Shown here: one piece after another, positions 34,531 through 46,073 of the stretch
How the letters are laid out: each line of letters opens with the position of its first letter
Position numbering within the stretch: the stretch's first letter is position 1
Assembly (NCBI GenBank): GCA_030674185.1
Contig: JAPXFY010000023.1
Location: forward strand, 15,708,686-15,772,685
Length of the DNA stretch: 64,000 bases
DNA from: Monoplex corrugatus
Taxonomy: Eukaryota; Mollusca; Gastropoda; Littorinimorpha; Ranellidae
Reading direction: 5' to 3'
The notes under the pieces: model-generated
What the model saw: only the letters and a program-made list of their open reading frames with translations
Told to the model about the DNA's origin: nothing
Databases searched by the model: none
Translations under genes and position numbers: made by a program

Positions 34531-35214
34531 GCCAGGTCAATACATAGTGTTATGAAAATACAAAAATACACACCGTCCACACCCAATAAAGACATAGTAT
34601 ACATGGACTATGCAGCAAGTTGAGCACCATTATGACCACAGTCTGGGCCAAATAACATGTACACACATACTATGTATAAGCATATCCAAGCAAACACTGC
34701 TTGGAAGAAAAAAACAGACAGCTATTCAGCAAGCTCACTGACCAAACTTGTTTTGTCTTTTGTGAGATCCATGTATTCATACCTTAAATCAATGCTGAGA
34801 CATGTTAAGGATTGCTGTTTAGTAAATAATATTCTATTTATTTCATGTGGCAACAGTTTGTTCTTACCTGTGCGCTCTACAGACCATATGAAATCCTTTC
34901 CTTACAACTTTCATTTTCTATTTCCTTTAGCAAGTCGAAATCTTATTTCATCCTAAACATCTCTAATCAGAATAATTTGTAAGAAAAACTAAGATCATTT
35001 CTTATCAACTCATATTCTTCTATTAACAGAATTTGCCAAATTTTAACTGAAGATAGCTGAATACACAGCAATGTTATCTAACTCTGTGCACTCATGAGCC
35101 CCACAGTACAGGTAGGTAGCAAGGTGATCATATCACAAAGAACGACAGAGCTGACTGTCAGGTACTCTATCCACTATACAGCGAGAAAGACCTAGTTACC
35201 TGTCTCCCTATCCA
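34531..35214. other. No recognisable feature
   Basis: AT-rich mixed sequence. A 99-codon plus-strand frame (34657-34956) shows no motif. Splice-like signals near 34866-34890 do not bound an open exon. Confidence 0.4.
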
Positions 35215-35672
35215 TGACTATGATCATATCACAGCCTGCAACAGTTTGTTGTCCATGTCACAATCAATGTCTGTGATCATAATCATCACAGAATGCAGTG
35301 CAGCTTGTTACCTACGTCACAATCAATGTCTGTGATCATAATCATCACAAAATGCAGTGCAACTTGTTACCTACGTCACAATCAATGTCTGTGATCATAA
35401 TCATCACAAATGAAGTGCAACTTGTTACCTACGTCACAATCAATGTCTGTGATCATAATCATCACAGAATGCAGTGCAGCTTGTTACCTACGTCACAATC
35501 AATGTCTGTGATCATAATCATCACAGAATGCAGTGCAGCTTGTTACCTACGTCACAATCAATGTCTGTGATCATAATCATCACAGAATGCAGTGCAGCTT
35601 GTTACCTACGTCACAATCAATGTCTGTGATCATAATCATCACAAAATGCAGTGCAGCTTGTTACCAATTTCC
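35215..35672. repeat. 59-bp minisatellite, about seven copies
   Basis: The unit is AATGCAGTGCAGCTTGTTAC, CTACGTCACAATCAATGTCT, GTGATCATAATCATCACAG. Several adjacent copies are identical, so homogenisation is recent. Confidence 0.95.
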
Positions 35673-35689
35673 ATACCATGTCTAAGATC

Positions 35690-36650
35690 ACACCATAATG
35701 TGTACCGGAGTTTATTGCGTGTATTCCTATCCTCTTTATGTCATAATCATCACAGTGCAATACAGCCACCTGCCTGTCTTCCTATACAGGTCTATGATCA
35801 TATCATAAGAGTGCAACAGAACTAGTTGCCTGTCTCCCTATACAGGTCTATGATCATATCACAGAGTGCAAGAGAACTAGTTTCCTGTCTCCCTATACAG
35901 GTCTATGATCATATCATAAGAGTGCAAGAGAACTCGATGCCTGTCTCCCTATACAGGTCTATGATCATATAAGAGTGCAAGAGGACTAGATGGCCATCTC
36001 CCTATACAGGTCTATGATCGTATCATAAGAGTGCAAGAGAACTAGATGCCTGTCTTCCTATACAGGTCTATGATCATATCAGAGTGCAAGAGAACTAGAT
36101 GCCTGTCTTTCTATACAGGTCTATGATCATATAGAGTACAAGAGAACTCGATGCCTGTCTTCCTATACAGGTCTATGATCATATCATACGAGTGCAAGAG
36201 AACTCGATGCCTGTCTCCCTATACAGGTCTATGATCATATCATAAGAGTGCAAGAGAAATAGATGCCTGTCTCCCTATACAGGTCTATGATCATATCATA
36301 AGAATGCAAGAGAATTTGATGCCTGTCTCCCTATACAGGTCTATGATCATATCATAAGAGTACAAGAGAACTAGATGCCTGTCTCCCTATACAGGTCTAT
36401 GATCATTATTATACAGTGCAAGAGAACTAGATGCGTGTCTCCCTATACAGGTCTATGATCATTATCATACAGTGCAAGAGAACTAGATGCCTGTCTCCCT
36501 ATACAGGTCTATGATATCATACAGTGCAAGAGAACTAGATGCCTGTCTCCCTATACAGGTCTATGATCATTATCATACAGTGCAAAAGAACTAGATGCCT
36601 GTCTCCCTATTCAGGTCTATGATCACATAGAGTACACGAGAGCTGGTTGG
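35690..36650. repeat. 56-bp minisatellite, about 16 copies
   Basis: The unit is GTGCAAGAGAACTAGATGCC, TGTCTCCCTATACAGGTCTA, TGATCATATCATAAGA. It shares the ATGATCATA and GTGCA phrases with the neighbouring 59-bp array, so the two may have a common origin. Confidence 0.95.
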
Positions 36651-37142
36651 CTGTCACGCTGTACGTCTCTCAGATCATATCAAAGGGTGCAACACAACTA
36701 ATTGCCCTCTCTATCCATGTCACAGAGCTACTTGCTTTTCTCCTTATCCATGTCTATGGCAGTACCCTACCCATCAACATGGCAGGAAGAAGAATCTTCC
36801 AGAAAACGGGGTCTCCAAAGGCCTGAGGTATAGTTTCTAAAAGCGTCCACAGACTAATGGTCAGAGCATCCTCCCTATCTCTCTAATTGATCTACCAACC
36901 CTCCCTCCCTTTCATCATTCACATCTTCTCCCTCCCCCCCTCCCCACCCACCCCCCTTTCCTTTTGTTTTCTTTTTTTTTTTTTTTTTCTTTTTTTTCCT
37001 CGAGCTCAATCCCCTATGAACGGAGTTACACTAGTAACTGTGTTGTGATACACATCACTGCTGACTGCAACCATGATGAGTCCAACCTAATCTTTTCAAG
37101 CCCATTTCCTGATTTAGCTTTCGCCACTTCCTCTTCTCTCTT
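36651..37142. other. Mixed sequence with C/T-rich and poly-T tract
   Basis: CCCTCC-rich stretch at 36895-36960 and T-rich run at 36968-37000. No gene seen. Confidence 0.4.
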
Positions 37143-37159
37143 CACACACACACACACAC

Positions 37160-37224
<65 letters not shown>

Positions 37225-37300
37225 CACACACACACACACAAAACATAATATCTAATATCACTTACAGTGAAAAGACGTTAAATCAAAGAACGAACGAACG

Positions 37301-37391
<91 letters not shown>

Positions 37392-37524
37392 TAAATACAA
37401 TATCACTTACAGAAAAGACGTTAAATCAAAGAACAACGAACGAACAAACACACACACACACACACACACAACACACACACACACAACACACACACAAACA
37501 CACACACATACACAACACACACAC

Positions 37525-37568
<44 letters not shown>

Positions 37569-37640
37569 CCACACACACACACACACCACACACACACACA
37601 CCTCACACACACACACACACAACACACACAACATCATTCG
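37143..37640. repeat. Three (CA)n microsatellites separated by two LINE 3'-tail copies
   Basis: CA tracts at 37143-37240, 37303-37388 and 37449-37632. Between them 37246-37298 and 37392-37448 carry AATATCACTTACAG and AAAAGACGTTAAATCAAAGA, the tail of the RNase H LINE at 27310-27375. Confidence 0.92.
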
Positions 37641-37659
37641 TAGCAGCCTTTTAAATCAC

Positions 37660-38377
37660 GACCCAAGCGACAAACACCCTTCCTGCAGTACATAACACAA
37701 TCAAAATCCAATCCACAACTCGCTTTCCTGTCGCACAGAAAGTACTTAACACAACTGAGACCTAAGCAAAACACCTTCCTGGAAGACATAACACACACTC
37801 AAACCCAAAGCTACAATTATCCTTCCCTGGAATACATAACACACACTCAAACCCAAAGCTACAATTATCCTTCCCTGGAAGACATAAACACCACTCAAAC
37901 CCAAAGCTACAATTATCCTTCCCTGGAAGACATAACACACACTCAAACCCAAAGCTACAATTATCCTTCCCTGGAATACATAACACACACTCAAACCCAA
38001 AGCTACAATTATCCTTCCCTGGAATACATAACACACTCAAACCCAAAGCTACAATTATCCTTCCCTGGAATACATAACACAACTCAAACCCAAAGCTACA
38101 ATTATCCTTCCCTGGAATACATAACAGTAACACACAATCAAACCCAAAGCTACAATTATCCTTCCCTGGAATACGTAACACACACTCAAACCCAAAGCTA
38201 CAATTATCCTTCCCTGGAAGACATAACACACACTCAAACCCAAAGCTACAATTATCCTTCCCTGGAATACATAACACACACTCAACCCAAAGCTACATAT
38301 AACACACACTCAAAACCAAAGCTACAATTATCCTTCCCTGGAATATATAACACACACTCAAAACCAAAGCTACAATT
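37660..38377. repeat. 48-bp minisatellite, about 13 copies, left part
   Basis: The unit is TGGAATACATAACACACACT, CAAACCCAAAGCTACAATTA, TCCTTCCC. Left-most units are diverged. The array resumes at 38984 and 39606 after two insertions. Confidence 0.95.
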
Positions 38378-38983
38378 GTGACCTCCCACAACGAAATCAG
38401 TCTTAACTAGCATTTTGGGCATTTTGAGACATACATTATCACTGGAAAGTGTACATTCTGCTGATTATTGTGGTACTTGAATAAAGCTTGTACTCAAAAA
38501 ATGTAGAAGTTATGTATGTTTAAAGTCATTAAGTTGTATGACGGCCATTTTGAGAAAACGGCCTCTAAAGTTTGTGTGTGCTCTCCTACACATTTTACTT
38601 AGATTTCTTTATTTGATGGCTTTGACCCAGTTTGTTTCTAATTTTTGCTGTCATTACCTGAAAGGTGGACCAAAGAGCTTTCCATCAGTATATTACATGT
38701 GCGGGTTCTGTGCAGGTTGCGGTCCATAATAAGAGACAAAATAGGTACTTTTGGTAGGAATTTGAGTTCTTTCTGCTGCGATCAGTGCACTAAAATACCA
38801 TTTTAAATTGATTGATAATATTTTTTCAAGAAAAAAAAAATTCTGTGGGGGATAGATTATAGTCTGCAGAAATCAATTTTGAGAAAAAGTCAAAACACCC
38901 CAGACAGACCCTCAGTCACCTTTTTAGCTCCTAGTGCTGTTTGACTGACTGCTAGTTAAGACTGATTTCGTGGTGGGAGTCAC
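38378..38983. mobile_element. 606-bp non-autonomous DNA transposon inserted in the 48-bp array
   Basis: Terminal inverted repeats of about 35 bp: GTGACCTCCCACAACGAAAT then CAGTCTTAACTAGCA at the left, and the inverted GTGACTCCCACCACGAAATC then AGTCTTAACTAGCA at the right. AATT (38374-38377 and 38984-38987) is the likely target duplication, and array units match on both sides. No transposase; a 63-codon frame has no motif. Superfamily unassigned. Confidence 0.88.
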
Positions 38984-39052
38984 AATTACCCTCCCCTAAA
39001 ATACATAGCACACTCAAAACCAACGCTACAATTATCCTTCCTTGTAGTATAT
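38984..39052. repeat. 48-bp array, middle remnant
   Basis: AATTACCCTCCCCTAAAATA then ACTCAAAACCAACGCTACAA: about 1.5 diverged units between two insertions. Confidence 0.8.
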
Positions 39053-39605
39053 TATATCATCATCAGGTGCCTTGCCGCATGGCCTTGGCGATTACGGATT
39101 TCCATCTGTCTCTATCTCTTGTTGCCTCAAGCATCTCTTCCACCCTCCCTGTCTTCAGCCACTCCACAAGTCCGTCTAGTATCTTTTCCCTGGGTCTACC
39201 CGGTGCTCTCTTTCCCTCCAGCTTTCCCGTTGTGACCAGGTGTTCCAATTCCCCTTTCCTCATAAAATGGCCTATGAATGTTGCCTGCCTTTTCCTAATC
39301 TTCCTTATGAAGGATCTACTTCTGTCTGCCTCCATCAAGACTGTCCCGTTTTTTTGTTGTTGTTTTGTTTGTTTGTTTGTTTGTTTTGTTTTTGTTTTTG
39401 TTTTTTTGCTGTCCACGGAACTCTCAACATCCTTCTTAGAAACCACATCTCGGCTGCCTCAATCTTGTTCTTGTTTTGCTTGTTGATTGTCCACGCCTCC
39501 GTACAACAGTATTGGTTCTATATAACATTCAAGAACTCTCTTCCTGATGTTAACTGATAGGCATTTGTTGGTAAGAATTCTTTCCGTCTTCTTGAATGTC
39601 GTTTT
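39053..39605 (-). pseudogene. RTE-like LINE, reverse transcriptase C-terminal end
   Basis: Minus-strand translation: TTFKKTERILTNKCLSVNIR then KRVLECYIEPILLYGG, a frameshift region, then VLMEADRSRSFIRKIRKRQA, TFIGHFMRKGELEHLVTTGK, LEGKRAPGRPREKILDGLVE, WLKTGRVEEMLEATRDRDRW, KSVIAKAMRQGT and stop. A (CAAA)n-type insertion (39352-39410 on the plus strand reads GTTT/GTTTTT repeats) lengthens the middle in frame. A (GAT)n tail lies at 39056-39066. It lacks the catalytic palm. It is better preserved than the copy at 34306 and sits inside the 48-bp array. Confidence 0.85.
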
Positions 39606-39720
39606 GGCTTTGTATATAACACATTCAAAACCTGAGCCGCTAACATCGTTCTCTGCAGTACAAAACACACACAAAACAGTCAAGCCACAAACATCTTTCC
39701 CTGTAATATAAACCTGCATA
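39606..39720. repeat. 48-bp array, right remnant
   Basis: Units such as ACACATTCAAAACCTGAGCC-GCTAACATCGTTCTCTGCAG, strongly diverged from the core. Confidence 0.7.
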
Positions 39721-39919
39721 CAGAAGAAGCTGGCTTGCCCGTTTCCTCTGATGCATGCCTCCAGCGTATTCAGAATTCCGCCCCCCCCCCCCCCCCGCCC
39801 CCATCTTGCTTTTCATAAAAAGAGGAATGATCTTGTCGCTCCCTTGCTTCACTTTCACCATTGGCTGCCCGTTTCTCAAAGAATTTGATACAAAATCAAC
39901 ACATTACGCTACAAGCGTA
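39721..39919. other. No feature apart from a C run
   Basis: C16-type run at 39780-39796; the rest is unremarkable. Confidence 0.4.
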
Positions 39920-40359
39920 TTAACCCTTTGACTCCCGCAAAATGTCCACCAGCACCCTGTATTATCAACCATGCTAGTAAAGCAAAAATTTAACCCTTTG
40001 ACTCCCTCACCCTATCCACAGGAAGCTGGTGGGTAGAGTGAGGGAGTCTGAGGGTTAAGTTTTTGCAGTTTTTAGATAAGGTGCGGAAGTCAAAGGGTTA
40101 AGTTTTTGCAGTTGGTAGATAGGGTACGGAAGTCAAAGGGTTAAGTTTTTGCAGTTGGTAGATAGGGTGGGGGAGTCAAAGAGTTAAGTTCTTGCAGTTG
40201 GTAGAAAGGGTGGGGGAGTCAAAGGGTTAAGTCTTTGCAGTTGGTAGATAGGGTGCGGGAGTCAAAGAGTTAAGTTCTTGCAGTTGGTAGAAAGGGTGGG
40301 GGAGTCAAAGGGTTAAGTTTTTGCAGTTGGTAGATAGGGTGCGGGAGTCCAAGGGTTAA
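39920..40359. mobile_element. TTAA MITE with right arm expanded into a 42-bp array, about seven copies
   Basis: TTAA at 39920-39923 and 40356-40359. After the hairpin, GGGAGTCAAAGGGTTAAGTT plus TTTGCAGTTGGTAGATAGGGTG repeats with CGGGAG/GGGGAG/CGGAAG variants. Confidence 0.93.
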
Positions 40360-40640
40360 TGGTACTCCGAATGCATCCTGCCGACCACTCCGTTCTGCTT
40401 CTGACACAACTTGTTTACAGATTTCTCGATATAGATGTGCCACAGCTCATCGCTGCTCTTTTCTGCGTCTGGTCCATACAACTGGATCGATCTACCCCCC
40501 CCCCCCTTCCCCGTCTATCTGTCTATTCGACTGTCACATCGTTTGTCTTCCACATATTTTGTCTTCCTCCATGTGTAGCTTGAAGACATGCCTTTTGTCC
40601 TGCAGTGATTTCACACACACACACACACACACACCCTACA
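40360..40640. other. Mixed sequence, C run and short (AC)n
   Basis: C run at 40495-40506; (AC)n at 40612-40634. No gene seen. Confidence 0.4.
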
Positions 40641-40767
40641 TGCTCACCCTTTTGTCCTACTCCCCTCCTGTCCTTCCCCTCCCAGTCTGGTGGTTTTTGT
40701 TGCTGTTGTTTTGTTGTTGTTGTTTTTTGTTTGTTTTTTTGGTTTTTTTTGTTGTGTGTGTGTGTGC

Positions 40768-40808
<41 letters not shown>

Positions 40809-41045
40809 TGCGTGCGTACGTGCGTGCGTGCGTGCGTGCGTGTGTGTGTGTGTGTGTGTGTGTTTTCCCCTGAATATTGGTCATCGTTGGGAATTGATTT
40901 GGTGAATGACGGAAGTGCGCACTACAGTTTGATTCATGCATCAAGATTTGGCACCTTATCAACGTCATTATTATTATCATTATCATCATTATCATCATCA
41001 TCATTACTATTATCATTATTATCGATATCATTATTATTGTTATCC
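40641..41045 (-). repeat. Dispersed repeat copy with internal (GT)n
   Basis: The reverse complement matches 12215-12372 (GCCAAATCTTGATGCATGAA; GTCATTCACCAAATCAATTC). (GT)n at 40753-40861 lies inside it, and (ATT/ATC)n at 40968-41040 sits at its edge, as at 12120-12200. Confidence 0.65.
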
Positions 41046-41589
41046 AGCAACTGCCTCCTGGGCGAAAGGGGAGTCCAAAAAGACGAGAAAAAAACCAGAG
41101 CACTCAGTTCTGCAATGTAGACAGAACTATTAGAGGTTATGTGTATTGAAAATAGCTAGTTAGGAGCAGCACAACAGAAGGCAGCAGCAGCAACGCCCCC
41201 ATTAGAATCATATCAATCTGTGAATATTTTGTGGTATAATTAAAATTTTTGACAGAATTCTGCGTAAAAAGGACTTGCATGCCTGTGAACTGGTAGAGTC
41301 TTCATGGATGAAATTACGATCAAAACAGACTTAAGATATTTCAAAGGACCATAGCAAGCTATCTGAAAACTCGGAGAAATCTGAAACAACTGCTAGATCA
41401 ATACCTGCATTTTGCATGCGAGACAGGCTATGGATTCCGAGAGGAGGATATGTTTGGAGTTTTCTTCGAATTTGGAGTTTAACTTAGTGTTTATGCAGGG
41501 TTTTCAGTTCATAGAAGTTTTAGATAGCAGTTGGGTTACTTTTCGGACTAAGTATCAGCATCAGGAGAAAAATAATGTGAGATCATATA
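41046..41589. other. Non-repetitive, no gene recognised
   Basis: Short frames only. AATCTGTGAATAT at 41215 also occurs at the SINE target (42116), probably by chance or from an older repeat. Confidence 0.4.
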
Positions 41590-41599
41590 TAATCTGTGA

Positions 41600-42088
41600 C
41601 CAGTCGCCGTGGTGTAGTGGTTAACGCAACAGACTACCGACTGGAAGGTTGTGGATTCAAATCCCATCAGTACCTTCAAAAATAAATCATTGTGGGATTC
41701 TTCGGCTCTAACCGGCTTCTACCCAGTGTTGGGCGTGCTATGGGCTCATTGGGAAGGCTGGGACCACACAGTCGAGCCTGATCCACTTCGTAGATGCATC
41801 ATTGAGGGTGTTGCTCGAATCTTCTGACCAACACCGCAGGTGTCTGTATCTCTCGGGCCTGGTTGACGCCAGGATATAGTTATGATAGTAAGCGTAGAGT
41901 ACAACCCTGTCACGCAGTCTCAATCCTAGATGGAACTCCATAGCATCATGATTATCATCCACATCGACATCATCATCTTGTGTAATGAAAACTGTTTCAG
42001 CTTCTGTGGCCATTAAAGTGGTGTAGAAAATGGGACGAAAAAAAAAAGTGAGCACAAAAGGTAACCTCCCTGAGTGCAATGATCCTTT

Positions 42089-42114
<26 letters not shown>
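41600..42114 (+). mobile_element. tRNA-derived SINE, 515 bp, with 10-bp target duplication
   Basis: The tRNA-like head (41605-41690) has A-box TGGTGTAGTGGTTAACGC and B-box GTGGATTCAAATCCC. A body of about 380 bp has no coding sequence. The tail is A-rich, then (AT)n (42088-42114). TAATCTGTGA flanks it at 41590-41599 and 42115-42124. The head has lost tRNA stem pairing, so it is not a working tRNA gene. Long for a SINE. Confidence 0.85.
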
Positions 42115-42119
<5 letters not shown>

Positions 42120-42124
42120 TGTGA

Positions 42125-42470
42125 ATATCTGAATCGATCTTATCTGCACAAGTCTGGTTGTCTATCTTTTGGAGTATCAGTTTGCACGTGACAAACATGA
42201 GTTCTGCTAGTTGGGCTGTTAAATATAGTAACGCACATGACAGAAACAGGAAAACAACCTTCCTGTTGGGGTGGTATGGACAGGCGGAGGTATGAAGGCC
42301 AACAGACCAAGGACTACATGACTACCACTGTACCAGCACGATAACAGTGTCGTTGTGGTAAATGATGGACTACCTGTGGTTTACAACCATACCTGACTGT
42401 GAGCGGGCAACATTCTCTACAACATATACATTGGACATCACCCAGCATGTATGCCGAAAATGATTAGTCT
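42125..42470. other. No recognisable feature
   Basis: Mixed sequence; no gene seen. Confidence 0.4.
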
Positions 42471-42662
42471 TTAACCCTTTGACTCCTGCACTCTGTCCAC
42501 CAACTGCAAAAACTTAATATTTTGATTCCCTCACCCTCTCCACCAGCTTTCTGCAGGAAGCTGGTGGACCGAGTGAGGGATTCAAAAGGTTAGGTTTTGC
42601 TTTGCTAGCATGGTTGACAATGCAGGATGCTGGTGGACAGGGTACGGGAGTCAAAAGGTTAA
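42471..42662. mobile_element. TTAA MITE, near full length
   Basis: TTAA at 42471-42474 and 42659-42662; termini CCCTTTGACTCCTGCAC and GGGAGTCAAAAGG; central hairpin CTTTCTGCAGGAAGCTGGTG. Also carries the GCTAGCATGGTTGACAATGC segment found in complete right arms. Confidence 0.9.
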
Positions 42663-42817
42663 AGGTACAGCTGTATAGATCACATTCTCAGAAAACCAGA
42701 CCATCTCAGCAAAATTTGTCACCGGCGTTTCGAACTCTAATCAGAATTCATTATGCATATGCAAAAGGCTGGATAAAAAGGCCGGTCAAGGTTTAACCGC
42801 TGTACCAATAACTGTGC

Positions 42818-45212
42818 TGATTCAGTCATTGTTTTACACTACCTCACTGAGCAACATTCAGTCATTGTTTTGCACTACCTAACTGAGCAAGAGTCAGTCA
42901 TTGTTTTGCACTACCTCACTGAGCAAGATTCAGTCATTGTTTTGCACTACCTCACTGAGCAAGATTAGTCATTGTTTTGCACTACCTCACTGAGCAAGAT
43001 TGTCATTGTTTTACACTACCTCACTGAGCAAGATTCAGTCATTGTTTTGCACTACCTAACTGAGCAAGATTCAGTCATTGTTTTGCACTACCTCACTGAG
43101 CAACATTCAGTCACTGTTTTACACTACCTCACTGAGCAACATTCAGTCACTGTTTTACACTACCTCACTGAGCAAGATTCAGTCATTGTTTTACACTACC
43201 TCACTAAGCAAGATTCAGTCACTGTTTTACACTACCTCACTGAGCAACATTCAGTCATTGTTTTACACTACCTAACTGAGCAAGACTAGTCATTGTTTTG
43301 CACTATCTCACTGAGCAAGATTCGGTTGTTTTGCACTACCTCACTGAGCAAGATTCAGTCATTGTTTTGCACTACCTCACTGAGCAAGATTCTGTCACTG
43401 TTTTACACTACCTCACTGAGCAACCTCCAGTCATTGTTTTGCACTATCTCACTGAGCAACATTCAGTCACTGTTTTACACTACCTCACTGAGCAACCTCC
43501 AGTCATTGTTTTACACTACCTCACTGAGCAACATTCAGTCACTGTTTTCACTTCCTCACTGAGCAACATTCAGTCATTGTTTTACACTACCTCACTGAGC
43601 AAGATTCAGTCATTGTTTTACACTACCTCACTGAGCAACTTCAGTCATTGTTTTACACTACCTCACTGAGCAAGATTCATCATTGTTTTGCACTACCTCA
43701 CTGAGTAACATTCAGTCATGTTTTACACTACCTCACTAGCACATTCATTGTTTTACACTACTTCACTGAGCAACATTCAGTCATTGTTTTATACACTACC
43801 TCACTGAGCAACATTCAGTCATTGTTTTGCACTACCTCACTGAGCAACATTCAGTCATTGTTTTACACTACCTCACTGAGCACATTCAGTCACTGTTTAC
43901 ACTACCTCACTGAGCAAGATTCAGTGATTGTTTTGCACTACCTCACTGAGCAACATTCAGTCATTGTTTTGCACTACCTCACTGAGCAACATTCAGTCAT
44001 TGTTTTACACTACCTCACTGAGCAACATTCAGTCATTGTTTTGCACTACCTCACTGAGCAACATTCAGTCATTGTTTTACACTACCTCACTGAGCAACCT
44101 CCAGTCATTGTTTTACACTACCTCACTGAGCAACATTCAGTCATTGCTTTGCACTACCTAACTGAGCAAGATTCAGTCATTGTTTTACACTACCTCACTG
44201 AGCAAGATTCAGTCACTGTTTTACACTACCTCACTAAGCAACATTCAGTCACTGTTTTGCACTACCTCACTGAGCAACATTCAGTCACTGTTTTACACTA
44301 TCTCACTGAGCAAGATTCAGTCATTGTTTTACACTACCTCACTAAGCAACATTCAGTCATTGTTTTGCACTACCTCACTGAGCAACATTCAGTCACAGTT
44401 TTACACTACCTCACTGAGCAACATTCAGTCATTGTTTTGCACTACTTCACTGAGCAAGATTCAGTCACTGTTTTACACTACCTCACTGAGCAAGATTCAG
44501 TCATTGTTTTACACCACCTCACTAAGCAAGATTCAGTCATTGTTTTGCACTACCTCACTGAGCAACATTCAGTCACTGTTTTGCACTACCTCACTAAGCA
44601 AGATTCAGTCACTGTTTTACACTACCTCACTGAGCAACATTCAGTCACTGTTTTACACTACCTCACTGAGCAAGATTCAGTCAGTTTTGCACTACCTCAC
44701 CGAGCAGTCATTGTTTTACACTACCTTACTAAGCAAGATTCAGTCATTGTTTTGCACTACCTAACTGAGCAAGATTCAGTCACTGTTTTACACTACCTCA
44801 CTGAGCAACCTTCAGTCATTGTTTTGCACTACCTCACTGAGCAAGATTAGTCATTGTTTTGCACTACTTCACTGAGCAAGATTCAGTTGTTTTACACTAC
44901 CTCACTGAGCAAGATTAGTCATTGTTTTGCACTACCTCACTGAGCAAGATTATTGTTTTGCACTACCTCACTGAGCAAGATTGTTGTTTTGCACTACCTC
45001 ACTGAGCAAGATTCAGTTGTTTTACACTACCTCACTGAGCAAGATTCAGTCATTGTTTTGCACTACCTCACTAAGCAAGATTCAGTTCTTTTACACTACC
45101 TCACTGAGCAAGATTCAGTTGTTTTGCACTACCTCACTGAGCAAGATTCAGTCATTGTTTTACACTACCTCACTGAGCAAGATTCAGTTGTTTTGCACTA
45201 CCTCACTGAGCA
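42818..45212. repeat. 2.4-kb minisatellite, 36-bp unit, about 66 copies
   Basis: The unit is AGTCATTGTTTTGCACTACC TCACTGAGCAAGATTC; variants include ACATTC/AGATTC, CATTG/CACTG and TTACAC/TTGCAC. Because 36 is divisible by three, long frames (up to 342 codons) of repeated peptides stay open; there is no sign of a real gene. Short 27-30 bp units cluster at the right end (44840-45200). Confidence 0.97.
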
Positions 45213-45334
45213 ACATCTCTATCCCCTAACCTGGAAGTTTGCTTTGTCGTTATCTTTTCGTTATCAACATTTGGACTCTGTACCTAATGTAAAACCATTA
45301 GGTACAGCATGACTCTGGCGTAAAATGTGTCTAC

Positions 45335-45415
45335 CTCTATCTGGAATCGAACACAAACTCCATCACATACACTGTGCACAGGGATTGCCTAACTTGGCTG
45401 GTGACCGCCATCTTT
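45335..45415 (-). other. tRNA-like segment, probable SINE fragment
   Basis: The minus strand has a B-box-like GTGTTCGATTCCAG and, upstream, CAGCCAAGTTAGGCAATCCC. No full tRNA fold; low certainty. Confidence 0.35.
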
Positions 45416-45457
45416 GGACATTTGGTAAACACATCCCATGCTATCACGCTCAGGATT

Positions 45458-45506
45458 ATGGATAACTCTTTCACTCCCTCGCTCTATTTACCACACACAC
45501 GAGGAT
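45458..45506. repeat. 43-bp array, leftmost unit
   Basis: GGATAACTCTTTCACTCCCT CGCTCTATTTACCACACACA: the unit closest to the TTAA MITE left arm. Separated from the main array by the retroelement at 45507. Confidence 0.8.
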
Positions 45507-46073
45507 TGTTGTTACCGTTATTGTTGTTTAATTAAAGCCCAGCCGATTGCGCAGTCATATCAGAGCTATAACCGCTTCAAAACATAAAAACTTCAACAGG
45601 AGAAGAAAAAAAAAGAAAAAGAGAACTAAGTACACACATCAATGCATTCGCGCATATAATCTAAGGACATGCCCCCACGCCCACCACTCCGTCCAATTTA
45701 TCACACAGAGGACTCACAAAACACACCTGAATACAAATATAAGCACACCTAAGGACACCAAAACATATATAAAAACAGGCATAAATTACCTAAAACTGCC
45801 TCCGCACAACTCACCTCCCCAGACCCAAAAATGCACCCAATGTACCCAATTATCAATCCCACCAAAAAGTAAGTAAGACTTTTTATCTAACACATAGAAG
45901 TGAATGGACCATTGAGGCAGAAAATGATAGGTAGAAATGAAAGAAAGCGAAGGAAGTAAGCAAACAAAGAGAGTAACAGAAAAGAGGAAATTTCTAGCAC
46001 AGAATTTCCAGAAGGTGGGGGGGATACTATTTAAACTGAAAGAGCCCCCGGCATCTCCACAGGGGTATCCACA
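45507..46073 (-). mobile_element. AAT-tailed retroelement family, copy B (567 bp), with 5-bp target duplication
   Basis: AGGAT at 45502-45506 and 46074-46078. On the minus strand it starts near CCTGTGGAGATGCCGGGGGC and ends GGCTGGGCTTTAATTAAACA with a GTT/ATT-rich tail. Copies: 13009-13410, 48880-49770, 59088-59218. No protein recognised. The polarity (tail side) is inference. Confidence 0.8.

Noticed and set aside
34860..35000. Strong donor-like CACAG/GTAAGA on the minus strand at about 34870
   Set aside because: No upstream acceptor gives an open frame of useful length.
41605..41690. Possible tRNA gene
   Set aside because: A and B boxes are present but the acceptor and other stems do not pair, and the segment is the head of a SINE with target duplications.
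41215..42128. AATCTGTGAATAT direct repeats suggesting a 900-bp insertion
   Set aside because: The pair TAATCTGTGA at 41590 and 42115 fits the start of the tRNA head and the tail exactly, so the shorter SINE explains the data better.
43822..44850. 342-codon plus-strand frame of repeated TTSLSNIQSLF / LHYLTEQHSVIV peptides
   Set aside because: The array unit is 36 bp, so frames without a stop in one unit persist; the other frames are open too and units vary by indels.
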